Origin: JACRDG01 sp963760985
GTDB lineage: Bacteria > Desulfobacterota > Desulfomonilia > Desulfomonilales > Desulfomonilaceae
Reading direction: 5' to 3'
NCBI GenBank assembly: GCA_963760985.1
Contig: CAVXFM010000015.1
Coordinates: 806,001 to 870,000, forward strand
Length of the DNA: 64,000 nucleotides
Of the stretch, positions 55,502 to 64,000 are shown piece by piece. The notes beneath the pieces were generated by a model. It saw nothing but the letters and a program-made list of their open reading frames with translations. It did not search any database and was not told the DNA's origin. Made by a program: the position numbers and the translations under genes. Numbering within the stretch: position 1 is the first letter of the stretch; each line of letters starts with the position of its first letter.

Positions 55502-56629
55502 TTGTCCATTCAGCCAACAAAGATCAAGCCTGTTACTCTCTCCGATACGACCTTGCGAGACGGCGAACAGGCAGCAGGAGTTGCCTTTCACACAAAAGAA
55601 AAGCTCGCCATCGCAAAGATGCTCGCTGAGCTTGGTGTGCGTGAGATCGAATGCGGTATCCCCGCAATGGGTAAGGACGAGCAGCGCGTGGTAAAGAACC
55701 TGGTAAGGCTCGATTTGGCTTCTCGGCTGATCACCTGGAATCGGGCCGTGAGGTCCGATGTCGAAGCGTCCCTGTCCTGCGGAATTTCAGCGGTCGCGAT
55801 ATCGTGCCCGGTATCTGATTTCCAGATTTCCCATAAGCTGGGCAGGTCGCGTGATTGGGTCCTTGAGCAGCTCAGGCGGACTGTGGAGTTTGCCAAGGAG
55901 AAGAATCTCTATGTGTGTGTCGGAGCGGAGGACGCTTCCCGAGCCGATGAGGATTTCCTCGCCGAATACGGGGTTCTCGCACAGTCTTGCGGCGCGGACC
56001 GTCTCAGATTTTCAGACACCCTGGGACTGCTGGATCCGTTTCAGGTGTACGACAAGGTTTCCAGACTTGCCGCTTGCGTAAATCTGCCCTTGGAAATTCA
56101 TGCGCACAATGATTTCGGAATGGCCACAGCCAACGCTCTGGCCGGTGTGCGAGCCGGCGCCACCTATGTGAGTGTCACTGTCCTGGGGCTCGGGGAAAGG
56201 GCCGGGAACGCGCCTCTCGAAGAGGCGGCCATGGCCTTGACTCACGTGTACCGGGCGGAAACGGGGATACGGGTCTCTCTGCTGCCCTGCTTGTGCGAGT
56301 ACGTGTCAAAGGCAAGCGGCCGACCCATTTCACCGGCAAAGCCCATTGTGGGAAGCAAGATTTTTTCTCATGAATCCGAGATTCATGCAGCGGCAGTGAT
56401 CAAGAATCCTGCAAATTACGAATCGTACGCTCCGGAACAACTGGGATTGAAGCGGGAAATACCGGTGGGAAAGTATTCCGGCCGAAGGGCGCTTTCGTAT
56501 CGACTCCGTGATCTGGGGATCGTCAAACGAGACGAAGACCTTAGCCTCTTGATCCCCCGAGTCCGGTCGCTGAGTTCTCGCATCAAGCGCACACTATCGG
56601 ACAAAGAACTGCTCGAACTCTGTGGGTGA
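55502..56629 (+). CDS. nifV: Homocitrate synthase
   Basis: This enzyme condenses acetyl-CoA and 2-oxoglutarate to make homocitrate for the FeMo-cofactor. It has 375 residues from TTG 55502, the first start after an in-frame stop. HMGL-type motifs: VTLSDTTLRDGEQAAGVAF (metal-binding and Arg), LPLEIHAHNDFGMATANALAG (His pair), VSVTVLGLGERAGNAPLEE. Spacing and length match NifV rather than LeuA. The sigma-54 promoter and neighbouring NifA support a nitrogen-fixation role. nifHDK are not in the window. Confidence 0.88.
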   Translation: MSIQPTKIKPVTLSDTTLRDGEQAAGVAFHTKEKLAIAKMLAELGVREIECGIPAMGKDEQRVVKNLVRLDLASRLITWNRAVRSDVEASLSCGISAVAISCPVSDFQISHKLGRSRDWVLEQLRRTVEFAKEKNLYVCVGAEDASRADEDFLAEYGVLAQSCGADRLRFSDTLGLLDPFQVYDKVSRLAACVNLPLEIHAHNDFGMATANALAGVRAGATYVSVTVLGLGERAGNAPLEEAAMALTHVYRAETGIRVSLLPCLCEYVSKASGRPISPAKPIVGSKIFSHESEIHAAAVIKNPANYESYAPEQLGLKREIPVGKYSGRRALSYRLRDLGIVKRDEDLSLLIPRVRSLSSRIKRTLSDKELLELCG

Positions 56630-56738
56630 GGCTGGTGTGCATGATGATTCGGTCATGTGGGTTGATTGGCAACCAGATTGCATTGGTTGAATCGGGGCAC
56701 GCGCCATCAAGATACGGTCAAACGGAACGGTGGAACAC

Positions 56739-58280
56739 ATGGATACCAGGGTAAACCAACTTGAATTAAAGGTGCTCTATGACATAAGCCAGATTATCGG
56801 TCAGGCTTTGAACCTGGATCAAACCCTGGAAATCATCCTTGAGATTCTCTCCGAGTATCTGGCGATGAAAAGGGCCACAATCACCCTGAAAAACGGAGAA
56901 AAGGGTGTGTTAGCCATCCGAGCGTCGCACGGGTTGCGACCCGAGGAGAAGAAGAGGGGTGTGTACCGGCTTGATGAAGGCGTTACCGGACTCATATTCC
57001 GCACCGCGGAACCTGTCGCGGTTCCGGACATCAGCAAGGAGCCGTTGTTCCTCAACAAAACCCGTTCACGAAACATCGACAAACACCGGATATCTTTTGT
57101 AGGGGTCCCGATCGTACTGCACGGAACCCCCCTGGGAGTCCTCAGTGTGGACCGGCTCTTTGACGCGGATGTCTCCTTCGAGGAAGACATCCGCTTCCTG
57201 ACCATTCTTGCAGCGCTGGTGGCGGAGTTTGTCAGCCTCAACTACCAGGTCGAGGCACGGGAAGCAAATCTTATCAAAGCCAACCAGTCTCTGAAGAGGG
57301 AACTTTCCGCAAAGAGCAAGAATTTCTTTTCCGTGGGAACCAGCCCTGCGATGTTTGAAGTGCAGGATTTGATCAGAAAAGTGGCCCCGACCAAGGCAGG
57401 GGTGTTGCTCCTGGGCGAATCCGGAACCGGCAAGACGCTGGTGGCAAGGATAATCCACGAGCTGAGCAGCAGAGCGCGTTGCCCGTTCGTGAAGGTCAAC
57501 TGTGCGGCATTACCCGATCACCTGCTGGAATCGGAATTGTTCGGGTACGAGAAGGGGGCTTTTACAGGAGCCACCGACTCAAAAATGGGCCGGGTCGAAG
57601 AGGCGGATAGCGGCACCATCTTTCTCGATGAAATCGGCGAACTCCCCATGGCTCTGCAAGCAAAGCTGCTCCGATTCTTGCAGGAGCGGGAATTCGAGCG
57701 TTTGGGAAGCACCAAGACGCGTAAAGTGGATGTGAGAATCATCGCGGCCACCAACAGAGATCTCAGCGACGCGGTTGCTGGCGGCTCCTTTCGAGAGGAT
57801 CTGTATTATCGGTTAAACGTGTTTCCGATCAGGGTACCCCCTCTTCGTGAGAGGAAGGAAGACATCATTCCTCTGATCAATTTCTTTTGCGAAAAGGTCT
57901 CGCGCGAATACGGATGGCCGCACCGGTTCTCTGCCTCAGCGCTGGACGCGGCATCACGGTATTCGTGGCCGGGAAACGTGAGGGAGATGGAAAACCTCAT
58001 CGAACGTCTGGCTATCATCTTTAATGACAGAACCATAGACTTGGAGAACCTGGCTCCGTACCTGGCGCACGGGCATAAAGATGTTGAGCCTCAAGATCGC
58101 CAACCGACCGGCTCGCTTCGGGATAGGGAACGACGCGACGTGGTGGAGACCCTCGAACGAAACAATTGGGTGCAATCTCGCGCTGCCCGAGAACTGGGTA
58201 TCACGCTCAGACAGATGGGGTACCGGGTAAAGAAATTCGGTTTGGAAGAACTGGTCAAGCAAAGAAAATCCGCGCCATAG
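56739..58280 (+). CDS. nifA: NifA-type sigma-54 activator
   Basis: This protein has 513 residues from ATG 56739; GTG 56730 is an alternative. An N-terminal GAF domain (about residues 20-165: LNLDQTLEIILEILSEYL, GVTGLIFRTAEPVAVPD, GVPIVLHGTPLGVLSVD) is followed by a Cys-poor linker and the AAA+ domain: GESGTGKT, GYEKGAFTGA, GTIFLDEIGELP, FREDLYYRLNVFPIRVPPLRER. The C-terminal HTH is WVQSRAARELGITLRQMGYRV. It activates sigma-54 promoters, presumably including that of nifV. The linker lacks the oxygen-sensing Cys motif of alpha-proteobacterial NifA. Confidence 0.92.
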   Translation: MDTRVNQLELKVLYDISQIIGQALNLDQTLEIILEILSEYLAMKRATITLKNGEKGVLAIRASHGLRPEEKKRGVYRLDEGVTGLIFRTAEPVAVPDISKEPLFLNKTRSRNIDKHRISFVGVPIVLHGTPLGVLSVDRLFDADVSFEEDIRFLTILAALVAEFVSLNYQVEAREANLIKANQSLKRELSAKSKNFFSVGTSPAMFEVQDLIRKVAPTKAGVLLLGESGTGKTLVARIIHELSSRARCPFVKVNCAALPDHLLESELFGYEKGAFTGATDSKMGRVEEADSGTIFLDEIGELPMALQAKLLRFLQEREFERLGSTKTRKVDVRIIAATNRDLSDAVAGGSFREDLYYRLNVFPIRVPPLRERKEDIIPLINFFCEKVSREYGWPHRFSASALDAASRYSWPGNVREMENLIERLAIIFNDRTIDLENLAPYLAHGHKDVEPQDRQPTGSLRDRERRDVVETLERNNWVQSRAARELGITLRQMGYRVKKFGLEELVKQRKSAP

Positions 58281-58333
58281 CCAACGGCTCTTATCCACAA
58301 CCACCCACGGGGTCAGGTACGCGGACTTTCTCG

Positions 58334-59203
58334 TCAGCCCTCAGCGTCTTTATCTGCCTTACCGGCAGGCTGTCCTCGTCGATTGATCGCGTAACTCCCT
58401 TGCGGCCCGACAAAGGGGAGCGCCAGCATCCACGGCAAGGTGAGGCGCGCGGGGTCCCGGAACTGGTTGAGGCCTATGGTCATGCCCTCATGGCCGAGTC
58501 TCGGTTGAGGTCGGTACGTTCCCATGAGCCGGTCCCACCACGGCATGTTGAATCCGAAATTGCTGTTGGTCTCGAAGGGAAAAACCGAGTGGTGTACCCG
58601 ATGCATGTCCGGAGTAACCACGAAGAGCCGCAGCACGCGATCCACGGGCAAGGGCAGTTTCACATTGCCGTGGTTGAACATCGCTGTGCCGTTCAGAAGC
58701 ACCTCGAAGAGAAAAACAGCCAGGACCGGCGGACCCAAGACTACCACCGCAGCCATCTTGATCAGCATTGACAGAACGATCTCAATCGGGTGAAACCGCG
58801 TACCCGTGGTGACGTCAATATCCATGTCCGCGTGGTGCATCATGTGCAGCCGCCACAGGGTCGGCACCGCGTGAAACATCACGTGCTGGAGATAAATCAC
58901 GAAATCCAGCGCAAGTGCTCCTCCGACTACCGCGAATCCGTAGGGTACCTCCACCTGGTGCAACAGACCCCACCCCCGCTGCGCTGCCAGCGTTGCCATC
59001 CCCATGGCTGCCACGGGAAACACGAGCCTCACCGCTAGGGTGTTCAGCGCCACGATACCGATGTTGGCAAACCAGCGCCCCCCTTTTGATGTGGTCAGTA
59101 CCCTGCGTGGAGCCTTGATTTCCGCGAGCGACACGAGCGCAAAGATACCGAGAAAAACACCGAGCCTCAGTTGCGCTTCATGCTGAATGATAAAATCCGT
59201 CAT
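58334..59203 (-). CDS. Sterol-desaturase/fatty-acid hydroxylase family protein
   Basis: This 289-residue protein starts at ATG 59203 (GGAGTCCTGT upstream). It has about four membrane helices and the three His boxes for a di-iron site: QHVMFHAVPTLWRLHMMHHAD, FNHGN and HRVHHSV. Such enzymes hydroxylate or desaturate lipids using O2, odd for an anaerobe. The true substrate is unknown. No redox partner is adjacent. Confidence 0.88.
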   Translation of the reverse strand: MTDFIIQHEAQLRLGVFLGIFALVSLAEIKAPRRVLTTSKGGRWFANIGIVALNTLAVRLVFPVAAMGMATLAAQRGWGLLHQVEVPYGFAVVGGALALDFVIYLQHVMFHAVPTLWRLHMMHHADMDIDVTTGTRFHPIEIVLSMLIKMAAVVVLGPPVLAVFLFEVLLNGTAMFNHGNVKLPLPVDRVLRLFVVTPDMHRVHHSVFPFETNSNFGFNMPWWDRLMGTYRPQPRLGHEGMTIGLNQFRDPARLTLPWMLALPFVGPQGSYAINRRGQPAGKADKDAEG

Positions 59204-59671
59204 ACAGGACTCCGCCGCGCACTCGCCAGGGAAGCGTTGTTCCCCATAGCGATTCGTCGAGAATATCTCATAGTGGGAAAGGGTAATTCCGATGCATTTT
59301 CCTATGAAAGTGCATTTTCGGGGGAAGGCCCTTCTTGAAAGAAGGGCCTTCCCCCGAACCCCCATCCCCAAGAACTTCAAGCACTTGCCAGCTCCCGTTG
59401 GTCGCTGGACAGGTGCCATTTTCATGGTTTGTTGTGACCCTACAGGTCATGGAAGTTCACACGAATACAAGGGTAGTGAAAGCACACAGGGATTCCCCCG
59501 TGACGCCGGACCGTTCGTTGCAAAAGGAACATCACACCACAAAGCGCCAAGACACGGACAAGTCCAAATCCATCGGCACCACGCTCGGTTCCTCTTGTGT
59601 CGCTTCGTGTTCCCTTGCTCATGGCTTGCCGTGAATGCTTGCCTGAAGGGTTACTTTGGCAGCAGGAACGA
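59204..59671. repeat. Intergenic region with a 17-bp perfect inverted repeat and a B-type repeat
   Basis: A perfect 17-bp stem GGGGGAAGGCCCTTCTT / its complement at 59320-59355 closes a two-base loop. Bases about 59535-59640 hold repeat family B copy 3 (CACAAAGCGCCAAGACACG ... TCTTGTGTCGCTTCGTG). No gene is recognised. Confidence 0.6.
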
Positions 59672-59902
59672 TTATCCGCTGAGCCGGCGTTTCCAGCATG
59701 CAAGGACGCCGTCCTTACCTGTGAGCAACTGTACCAGCTCCCATCCGTTCAGTCCGCGTTCATTCAGAAGGTCCACGAGCACCTGGGGTTCATCGGCCGG
59801 AACATCCTCCAAAGAGCAGTCGCCCGCATCGGAACAAAAATACACGACACGTCGGAACTCGTCGGATTTGTGCCTGGTAATCTCGTATTCAAAGCGCTCC
59901 AT
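59672..59902 (-). CDS. DUF4177-like small protein
   Basis: This 76-residue protein starts at ATG 59902 (AAGGAGCTGTG upstream). It has FEYEITRHKSDEF at the N terminus and LNERGLNGWELVQLLTGKDG at the C terminus, which matches the DUF4177 family pattern (a conserved L...G..GW.LV). Function unknown. The in-frame upstream extension to 60208 is non-coding. Confidence 0.78.
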   Translation of the reverse strand: MERFEYEITRHKSDEFRRVVYFCSDAGDCSLEDVPADEPQVLVDLLNERGLNGWELVQLLTGKDGVLACWKRRLSG

Positions 59903-60243
59903 CACAGCTCCTTGTTCAGCGCAAGTTCGGTTTGATCGTCCCCCGCCTTTGCAAAAGCCCTTGGTACCGGAGAGTGAGGTAACCCTGAAGCGTGTTGCGC
60001 ATGCGCGTGGCGCTGATGAGCGCTTCAGGATGCGTCGACCAAACGGTATCATCATAGCAATATATTGTCGAACAAGCCACGCGAGGAACCAGTACCCGGC
60101 TACATAGTGCCATACCGTACGCCTATTTTCCACGGCGATCTTTTCTCGCGCGGCACATGACCCGCATGCGTGAAGCCCCGGCGATGTGGTAGGCGTGTGC
60201 AGCTGCACTCACCTACCCACAAGGTTGACCGACTCCCGGCTCC
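59903..60243. other. Intergenic region, nothing recognised
   Basis: No gene is supported between the DUF4177-like gene and the DUF4331 gene. The small-gene promoter must be here. Confidence 0.35.
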
Positions 60244-61278
60244 CTACACAGGAGGCGGGTCGGGATTTGGGTGGGGTGTGCCGAGGTACGGGAAACCGTT
60301 GAGGAGGTCGGTGTGCGGTTTGAGCCCGTCCGGCGGAATCTTGCCCTTGGAAAGCATGGATAGGCGGTGCGCGACGATGTGGTCAGTGAGCAGCCGGCCG
60401 TTTGGGTATCCGCCAGGCTTGCCTGGTTCGAAACCCAGCATGTCGGGCAGGATCTTGTGGGCATCGAGCACGGCTTTGGCCTCTTCCACCGAGTAGCCCC
60501 CGACGTGCTCCAACGAATGGATGAACTCGCCGAGGAAGCGCTCCCGGTCTTGAGAAGGTTCGCTCCGGTCAAAATCCGGTTTGGCTTTGTCCGTCAGGAA
60601 GAAGTTCGCGAGGGTCGGGTGGCCCGCACGATCCACCGGAACGAGCCTGCCGTCACGACGGATACTGACCCGCCCCCAGATACGCACCGCGGGGTTCGCG
60701 CCGAGAAGGCTCGTGGGTAGCTCAAACGCCATGCTGAACACGTTATAGTTCGAAAAAAGGTCCTTGCCTGTCCATCGACTCGGATCCGGAGCGCCTTCGA
60801 GGCCGGTAAAGTTTTTTCCGCCCTTGTGGTCGAACATGTTCAGGATGCCCTCGAAGTCGATGAAAAAGGCGTCGCTGCGAAGTCCGACGAAAAAGGTGTA
60901 CGGGCCTGAGGTGAAGATGCGCGGCTCAGGGCCGAACGACACCTCGACGTCTTTGAAGATCGGCTCCCCGACAACCTCATTCTTGTTGGCTTCGGAGCCG
61001 GTGGCGAGGTACACGGTCGCGAGCTGCCGACCGTCTTGCGGCTCGGAGAACACCATGCTCAGAGCCACGTTGGTATCCGCGTCGCCGTCGTTGTCTATGT
61101 TGATCCGGTATACCGCGTCGGGGTGGAACGCCGCGGCCTTTGCGAACGAGTTACAGTTGAGTATCAATACGGTCCTTGAAGGGTCCGTCGGTACTTGGAA
61201 AGCGTAGAGATCGGTCAGGTCGAGTCGGGTGTCCCCTTCGGGAGGGCCGAGTTTAAGTCCGGTAAAGTGATTCGACAT
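60244..61278 (-). CDS. DUF4331 family protein
   Basis: This 344-residue protein starts at ATG 61278 (AGGAGAGAAC upstream). It has the family signatures LDLTDLYAFQVPTDPSRTVLILNCN near the start, PDAVYRINIDNDGDADTNVALSM, RSDAFFIDFEGILNMF, and NVFSMAFELPTSLLG. There is no signal peptide, so it is probably cytoplasmic. The family is poorly understood. It ends with a Pro/Asn-rich C terminus (LGTPHPNPDPPPV). Confidence 0.88.
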   Translation of the reverse strand: MSNHFTGLKLGPPEGDTRLDLTDLYAFQVPTDPSRTVLILNCNSFAKAAAFHPDAVYRINIDNDGDADTNVALSMVFSEPQDGRQLATVYLATGSEANKNEVVGEPIFKDVEVSFGPEPRIFTSGPYTFFVGLRSDAFFIDFEGILNMFDHKGGKNFTGLEGAPDPSRWTGKDLFSNYNVFSMAFELPTSLLGANPAVRIWGRVSIRRDGRLVPVDRAGHPTLANFFLTDKAKPDFDRSEPSQDRERFLGEFIHSLEHVGGYSVEEAKAVLDAHKILPDMLGFEPGKPGGYPNGRLLTDHIVAHRLSMLSKGKIPPDGLKPHTDLLNGFPYLGTPHPNPDPPPV

Positions 61279-62045
61279 TGTTCTCTCCTTTTGCTCCCAA
61301 ATCGTTTTTCGCTCTTTCCTGTCCTCATAAGATGCAATCACTCGGCTGAGGATTCACCGCTTCTCCTCCACCCCAATCAGGTGCGCAAATACCGGTCAGA
61401 CTGGTTGCCAAAGGCTTTGTCTGTGTGATTCTTCCTGGGTGTCGGCAGGTCCCGCTTCACTACGAGCGATACAGAGCTGTCGAATGTTCGTTCAGGCGAC
61501 CCCCCGCCACCTTTTGAAAGCTCTCGCCATTCGGTCGGTACTGTTGACAACTGCTATACACCCGATTCTTATGACGCGGCCTGTAGTGCGGCTGGCCCAA
61601 GCAGTGCCGATTTGCGCGAGAACGCGGGAACTCTCCTGAACGAAAATTGAACGGCCTTGGGAGCATTCCGGCAAAACACCGGCGCGGGGTAATCGTTCAG
61701 CGCGACCCCCTGTGGAACGTGGAAAATCAAACCACAAAGTCACTAAGACACGAAGAGGTCAAAGACCAATTCCCGTTCTTCTTGGTGTCTTTGTGCCTTG
61801 GTGGTCCATTCCTCGTCCCTCGCGGTCAACTCTTACGGCGCGGGCCTTGACAAATGAGCGCGGTTTCTCCAAAAATCTGTTACCGTGTAGATAAGGAAGC
61901 GCTTTCTCGGCTATGATCGGGAAAGGCGTAATGACCTTTGCTAGGGCTCGTTGCCTCACGTGGTTTCGAGTCCATTGTTTTTTGTGAGAATTACTGCGAG
62001 AAAGACTCGACATCAAAGACTCAGGATCATCCGGGAGCTGACATT
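61279..62045. repeat. Intergenic region with repeats A (61403-61498, reverse) and B (61690-61828)
   Basis: Repeat A is in reverse: GGTTGCCAAAGGCTTTGTCT ... GTCGAATGTTCGTTCAGG. Repeat B begins GTAATCGTTCAGCGCGACCC and has the inverted ACCACAAAG / CTTTGTG arms. The A-B order matches a composite arrangement also at 27650-27885, in a different orientation. No gene is supported. Confidence 0.7.
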
Positions 62046-62867
62046 TTGGCTGGAGTGAGTTTATTTGGCAGCGGAGTTTACGTAAACACCTGTGCCACGG
62101 GCAAAGGGTGGTCGCGTTTCCTTTCCCTATGGTACGCGCTGGTACTCAGGGACTTGACCGGTCGTTACCGCAGGTCTGCCCTGGGAATGTGGTGGGCTTT
62201 CTTGCAGCCTGTGATCCTGATGTTGCTCTTCAACATGTTGCGCGGGTTCGTGAATATTCCCAGCGACGGCTTGCCTTACGTGCTTTTCAGTTACACGGCG
62301 CTCGCGCCCTGGACCTTTTTTTCCAATTCTGTTGCCTCGTGCGGACCTAGCATCATCACGAACGCGGAAGTCATCAAGAAGATCGCCTTGCCCCGGGAGG
62401 TATTCCCGCTTGCTGCAGTGGGAGCCGCTCTCTTCGATTTCGCCATGTCATTGATCATACTGGCCGCACTGATGATCTGGTTCAAGGTGACCATCACCTG
62501 GGCCATATTGTGGCTGCCCCTGCTCATCGTGCTGATGACTGCGGTCGCGTTCGGGGTGGGTATACTCATCGCGGGACTGGGCACTTTTCGCAAGGATTTC
62601 ATATTTGCTACCCCTTTCTTGACGCAAGCGTGGCTGTTTATCACTCCGGTCATCTATCCGCTGAGCACAGTGCCGGAGAAGTGGCGCTCCCTGTACATGC
62701 TGAATCCCATGGCCGGGGTGGTGGAAGGATTCCGCAATGTGCTGCTGAAAGGCGAGGCCCCACCGCTGGAACCGCTCGGGTGGGCCTGCGCCATGACCGT
62801 GGTGCTGCTCGCAGTGTCATGGCCTGTTTTCCGGTGGCTTTCCGGCTACTTTGCGGACGTACTGTGA
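62046..62867 (+). CDS. wzm: Polysaccharide ABC exporter, permease (Wzm-like)
   Basis: This membrane protein has 273 residues and six helices. It starts at TTG 62046 (GGGAG eight bases upstream); the ORF start 108 bases earlier adds an unconserved stretch and lacks a ribosome site. Family motifs: LVLRDLTGRYRRSALGMWWAFLQP, TNAEVIKKIALPREVFPL, LFITPVIYPLSTVPEKWRSLYMLNPM and VEGFRNVLL. It moves a lipid-linked O-antigen or other polysaccharide across the inner membrane. It is coupled to the ATPase gene, 15 bases away. Confidence 0.93.
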   Translation: MAGVSLFGSGVYVNTCATGKGWSRFLSLWYALVLRDLTGRYRRSALGMWWAFLQPVILMLLFNMLRGFVNIPSDGLPYVLFSYTALAPWTFFSNSVASCGPSIITNAEVIKKIALPREVFPLAAVGAALFDFAMSLIILAALMIWFKVTITWAILWLPLLIVLMTAVAFGVGILIAGLGTFRKDFIFATPFLTQAWLFITPVIYPLSTVPEKWRSLYMLNPMAGVVEGFRNVLLKGEAPPLEPLGWACAMTVVLLAVSWPVFRWLSGYFADVL

Positions 62868-62882
62868 GGAACTGAGGAACCC

Positions 62883-64000
62883 ATGGCCGACGATGTGGTG
62901 ATTCGCATAGAAGGATTGTGGAAGCGTTACGGTCTGCCCGTGCCCGAGCCGCTGAGGAAGTTGTGGCATCGCGTCAAAACCCGTAAGGATACGAACGGAG
63001 ACCACGGCCTGTGGGCGCTCCGGGACATCAACCTGGAAATACGCCGTGGGGAAACCCTCGGCATTGTCGGACGCAATGGAGCGGGAAAGAGTACTTTGCT
63101 CAAGGTGCTCGCGGGAGTGACCACGCCTACCCGGGGGAAAATCACGGTGTACGGACGCATTTTCCCCATGATCGAGTTGAACGCGGGTCTGAACATGGAA
63201 CTGACCGGCCGGGAAAATGTCCGGCTCCTCGCGGCAGTGATGGGGTTCTCCCGTCGAGAGGTGGAATCCAAGCTTCCGGAAATCGAGGATTTCACTGAAC
63301 TGGGCGAGTGGTTCGACAAACCGGTGCGGACGTATTCCAGCGGCATGCTGGCCAGGCTCGGATTTGGCGTGGCAGTCAATGTGCGGAGTGACGTGATCCT
63401 CATCGACGAGACTTTCGCGGTGGGAGACCTGAAATTTCAAAATAAGAGCCTCGCACGCGTGAGAGACATGCGCGAGAGCGGAGCCACGGTCCTGCTCGTC
63501 AGCCACAGTCTGGAGACCTTGCAGTTCGTGGCGCGGCGAGGAGTTTTACTGGAAGAAGGCAGACTCATCTCCACGGGATCGTCGCTCGATGCTATCAACG
63601 CATATGAAACCCTGGTGTTTCGGTCAGAGCGGGATCGCTTGGAACACCGTGCCAGAAACCGCATTTCAACCCGGGAAGTTAATATCTACCGTGCGCGGCT
63701 TTTCCGCGAGGACGGTGAAACGATCAATGAAATGCCTGTGGGTGCCAGTTTCGGCGTGGAAGTGGACCTGCAACTGAATCGCGAGCTGGTCAGCCCCATG
63801 TTTTCCATAGGTATTCTCAATGCCCAGGGAATTCTCTGCAAGTGGAACATTTCCCAGGAAGACGGCCTTGCAGAACCCGGCCTATGCCGCCGGTATCTTA
63901 TGCGTGCATGGTACCCGGAAAACCATCTGCAGTGCGGTGCGTACGAAGTTCACTTCGCGGTGAGGGACGGGTCTTCCTTTGAGACGCTGGAGAGGCTTGC
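62883..64000 (+). CDS. wzt: Polysaccharide ABC exporter, ATP-binding subunit (Wzt-like), C-terminal end missing
   Basis: This open frame from ATG 62883 reaches the window edge, with at least 372 residues. Walker A is IVGRNGAGKSTLLKVLAG, signature TYSSGMLARLGFGVAVN, Walker B VILIDETFAVGD, switch VSHSLETLQ. After residue about 250 comes a C-terminal extension rich in beta segments (FRSERDRLEHRARN, then GASFGVEVDLQLN), consistent with the carbohydrate-binding domain in some Wzt proteins that recognises O-antigen ends. Glycosyltransferases are expected beyond the window. Confidence 0.93.
   Translation, partial: MADDVVIRIEGLWKRYGLPVPEPLRKLWHRVKTRKDTNGDHGLWALRDINLEIRRGETLGIVGRNGAGKSTLLKVLAGVTTPTRGKITVYGRIFPMIELNAGLNMELTGRENVRLLAAVMGFSRREVESKLPEIEDFTELGEWFDKPVRTYSSGMLARLGFGVAVNVRSDVILIDETFAVGDLKFQNKSLARVRDMRESGATVLLVSHSLETLQFVARRGVLLEEGRLISTGSSLDAINAYETLVFRSERDRLEHRARNRISTREVNIYRARLFREDGETINEMPVGASFGVEVDLQLNRELVSPMFSIGILNAQGILCKWNISQEDGLAEPGLCRRYLMRAWYPENHLQCGAYEVHFAVRDGSSFETLERL

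Noticed and set aside
61938..62045. Longer start for Wzm
   Set aside because: It has no ribosome site and no homology; TTG 62046 has GGGAG at good spacing.
1..64000. CRISPR arrays, rRNA genes, complete insertion sequences
   Set aside because: No regularly spaced direct repeats, rRNA-like segments or transposase genes were seen.

Overview
The window looks like chromosomal DNA of a strictly anaerobic, sulfate-reducing or syntrophic deltaproteobacterium (Desulfobacterota; a Desulfomonile/Syntrophobacter-like relative is my inference). The evidence is a large soluble heterodisulfide-reductase-like (Hdr/MvhD) operon with in-frame UGA (selenocysteine) codons, TRAP transporters, an ActP-type symporter, nifV with a NifA-type regulator, and many PAS/two-component proteins. 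No rRNA, CRISPR array or complete insertion sequence was seen. There is one tRNA, tRNA-Leu(UAA).

Layout. 1-4.9 kb: PAS membrane sensor (cut by the window start), diguanylate cyclase, orphan TRAP binding protein. 4.9-9.6 kb: MCE/MlaD-type lipid-transport protein with its lipoprotein, isocitrate dehydrogenase, PrmA-like methyltransferase, double-HTH protein. 10-11.4 kb: tRNA-Leu with its terminator and a two-gene cupin operon. 12.1-21.8 kb: the centrepiece, hdrA - mvhD(Sec) - hdrCB - hdrA(Sec) - hdrA-like - mvhD(Sec) - FrhB-like ferredoxin - zinc ribbon. 21.9-25.8 kb: isochorismatase-like hydrolase, small exported protein, MDR dehydrogenase with YjbQ, HldD. 26-31 kb: MscS channel and a hybrid histidine kinase. 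31.6-38 kb: small proteins, a DctPQM TRAP operon, two response regulators. 38.3-43.3 kb: ActP-type symporter with its DUF4212 subunit and a sigma-54 activator. 44.5-54.3 kb: small membrane proteins, a nuclease-like protein, DUF1269, a VanX-like dipeptidase, an exported RidA, a GAF protein, a CDF transporter, a universal stress protein. 54.6-58.3 kb: nitroreductase, nifV behind a sigma-54 promoter, NifA. 58.3-64 kb: fatty-acid hydroxylase, DUF4177-like protein, DUF4331 protein, and a Wzm/Wzt polysaccharide exporter cut by the window end.

The Hdr operon encodes at least one and possibly two cytoplasmic flavin/iron-sulfur complexes. HdrA-type subunits carry FAD (the probable bifurcation site), HdrCB carries CCG iron-sulfur domains, MvhD links HdrA to an electron donor, and the FrhB-like protein may be the link to a dehydrogenase. 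Three of its genes are readable at full length only if UGA is decoded as Sec, and each UGA is followed by a SECIS-like hairpin.

Six genes carry single-base frameshifts, eight in all and mostly next to short homopolymers. Each is repaired by one base, and the repair restores a conserved family sequence. Base-calling or assembly error is the simplest explanation, but decay cannot be excluded from this sequence alone. Intergenic regions hold at least two families of dispersed non-coding repeats.
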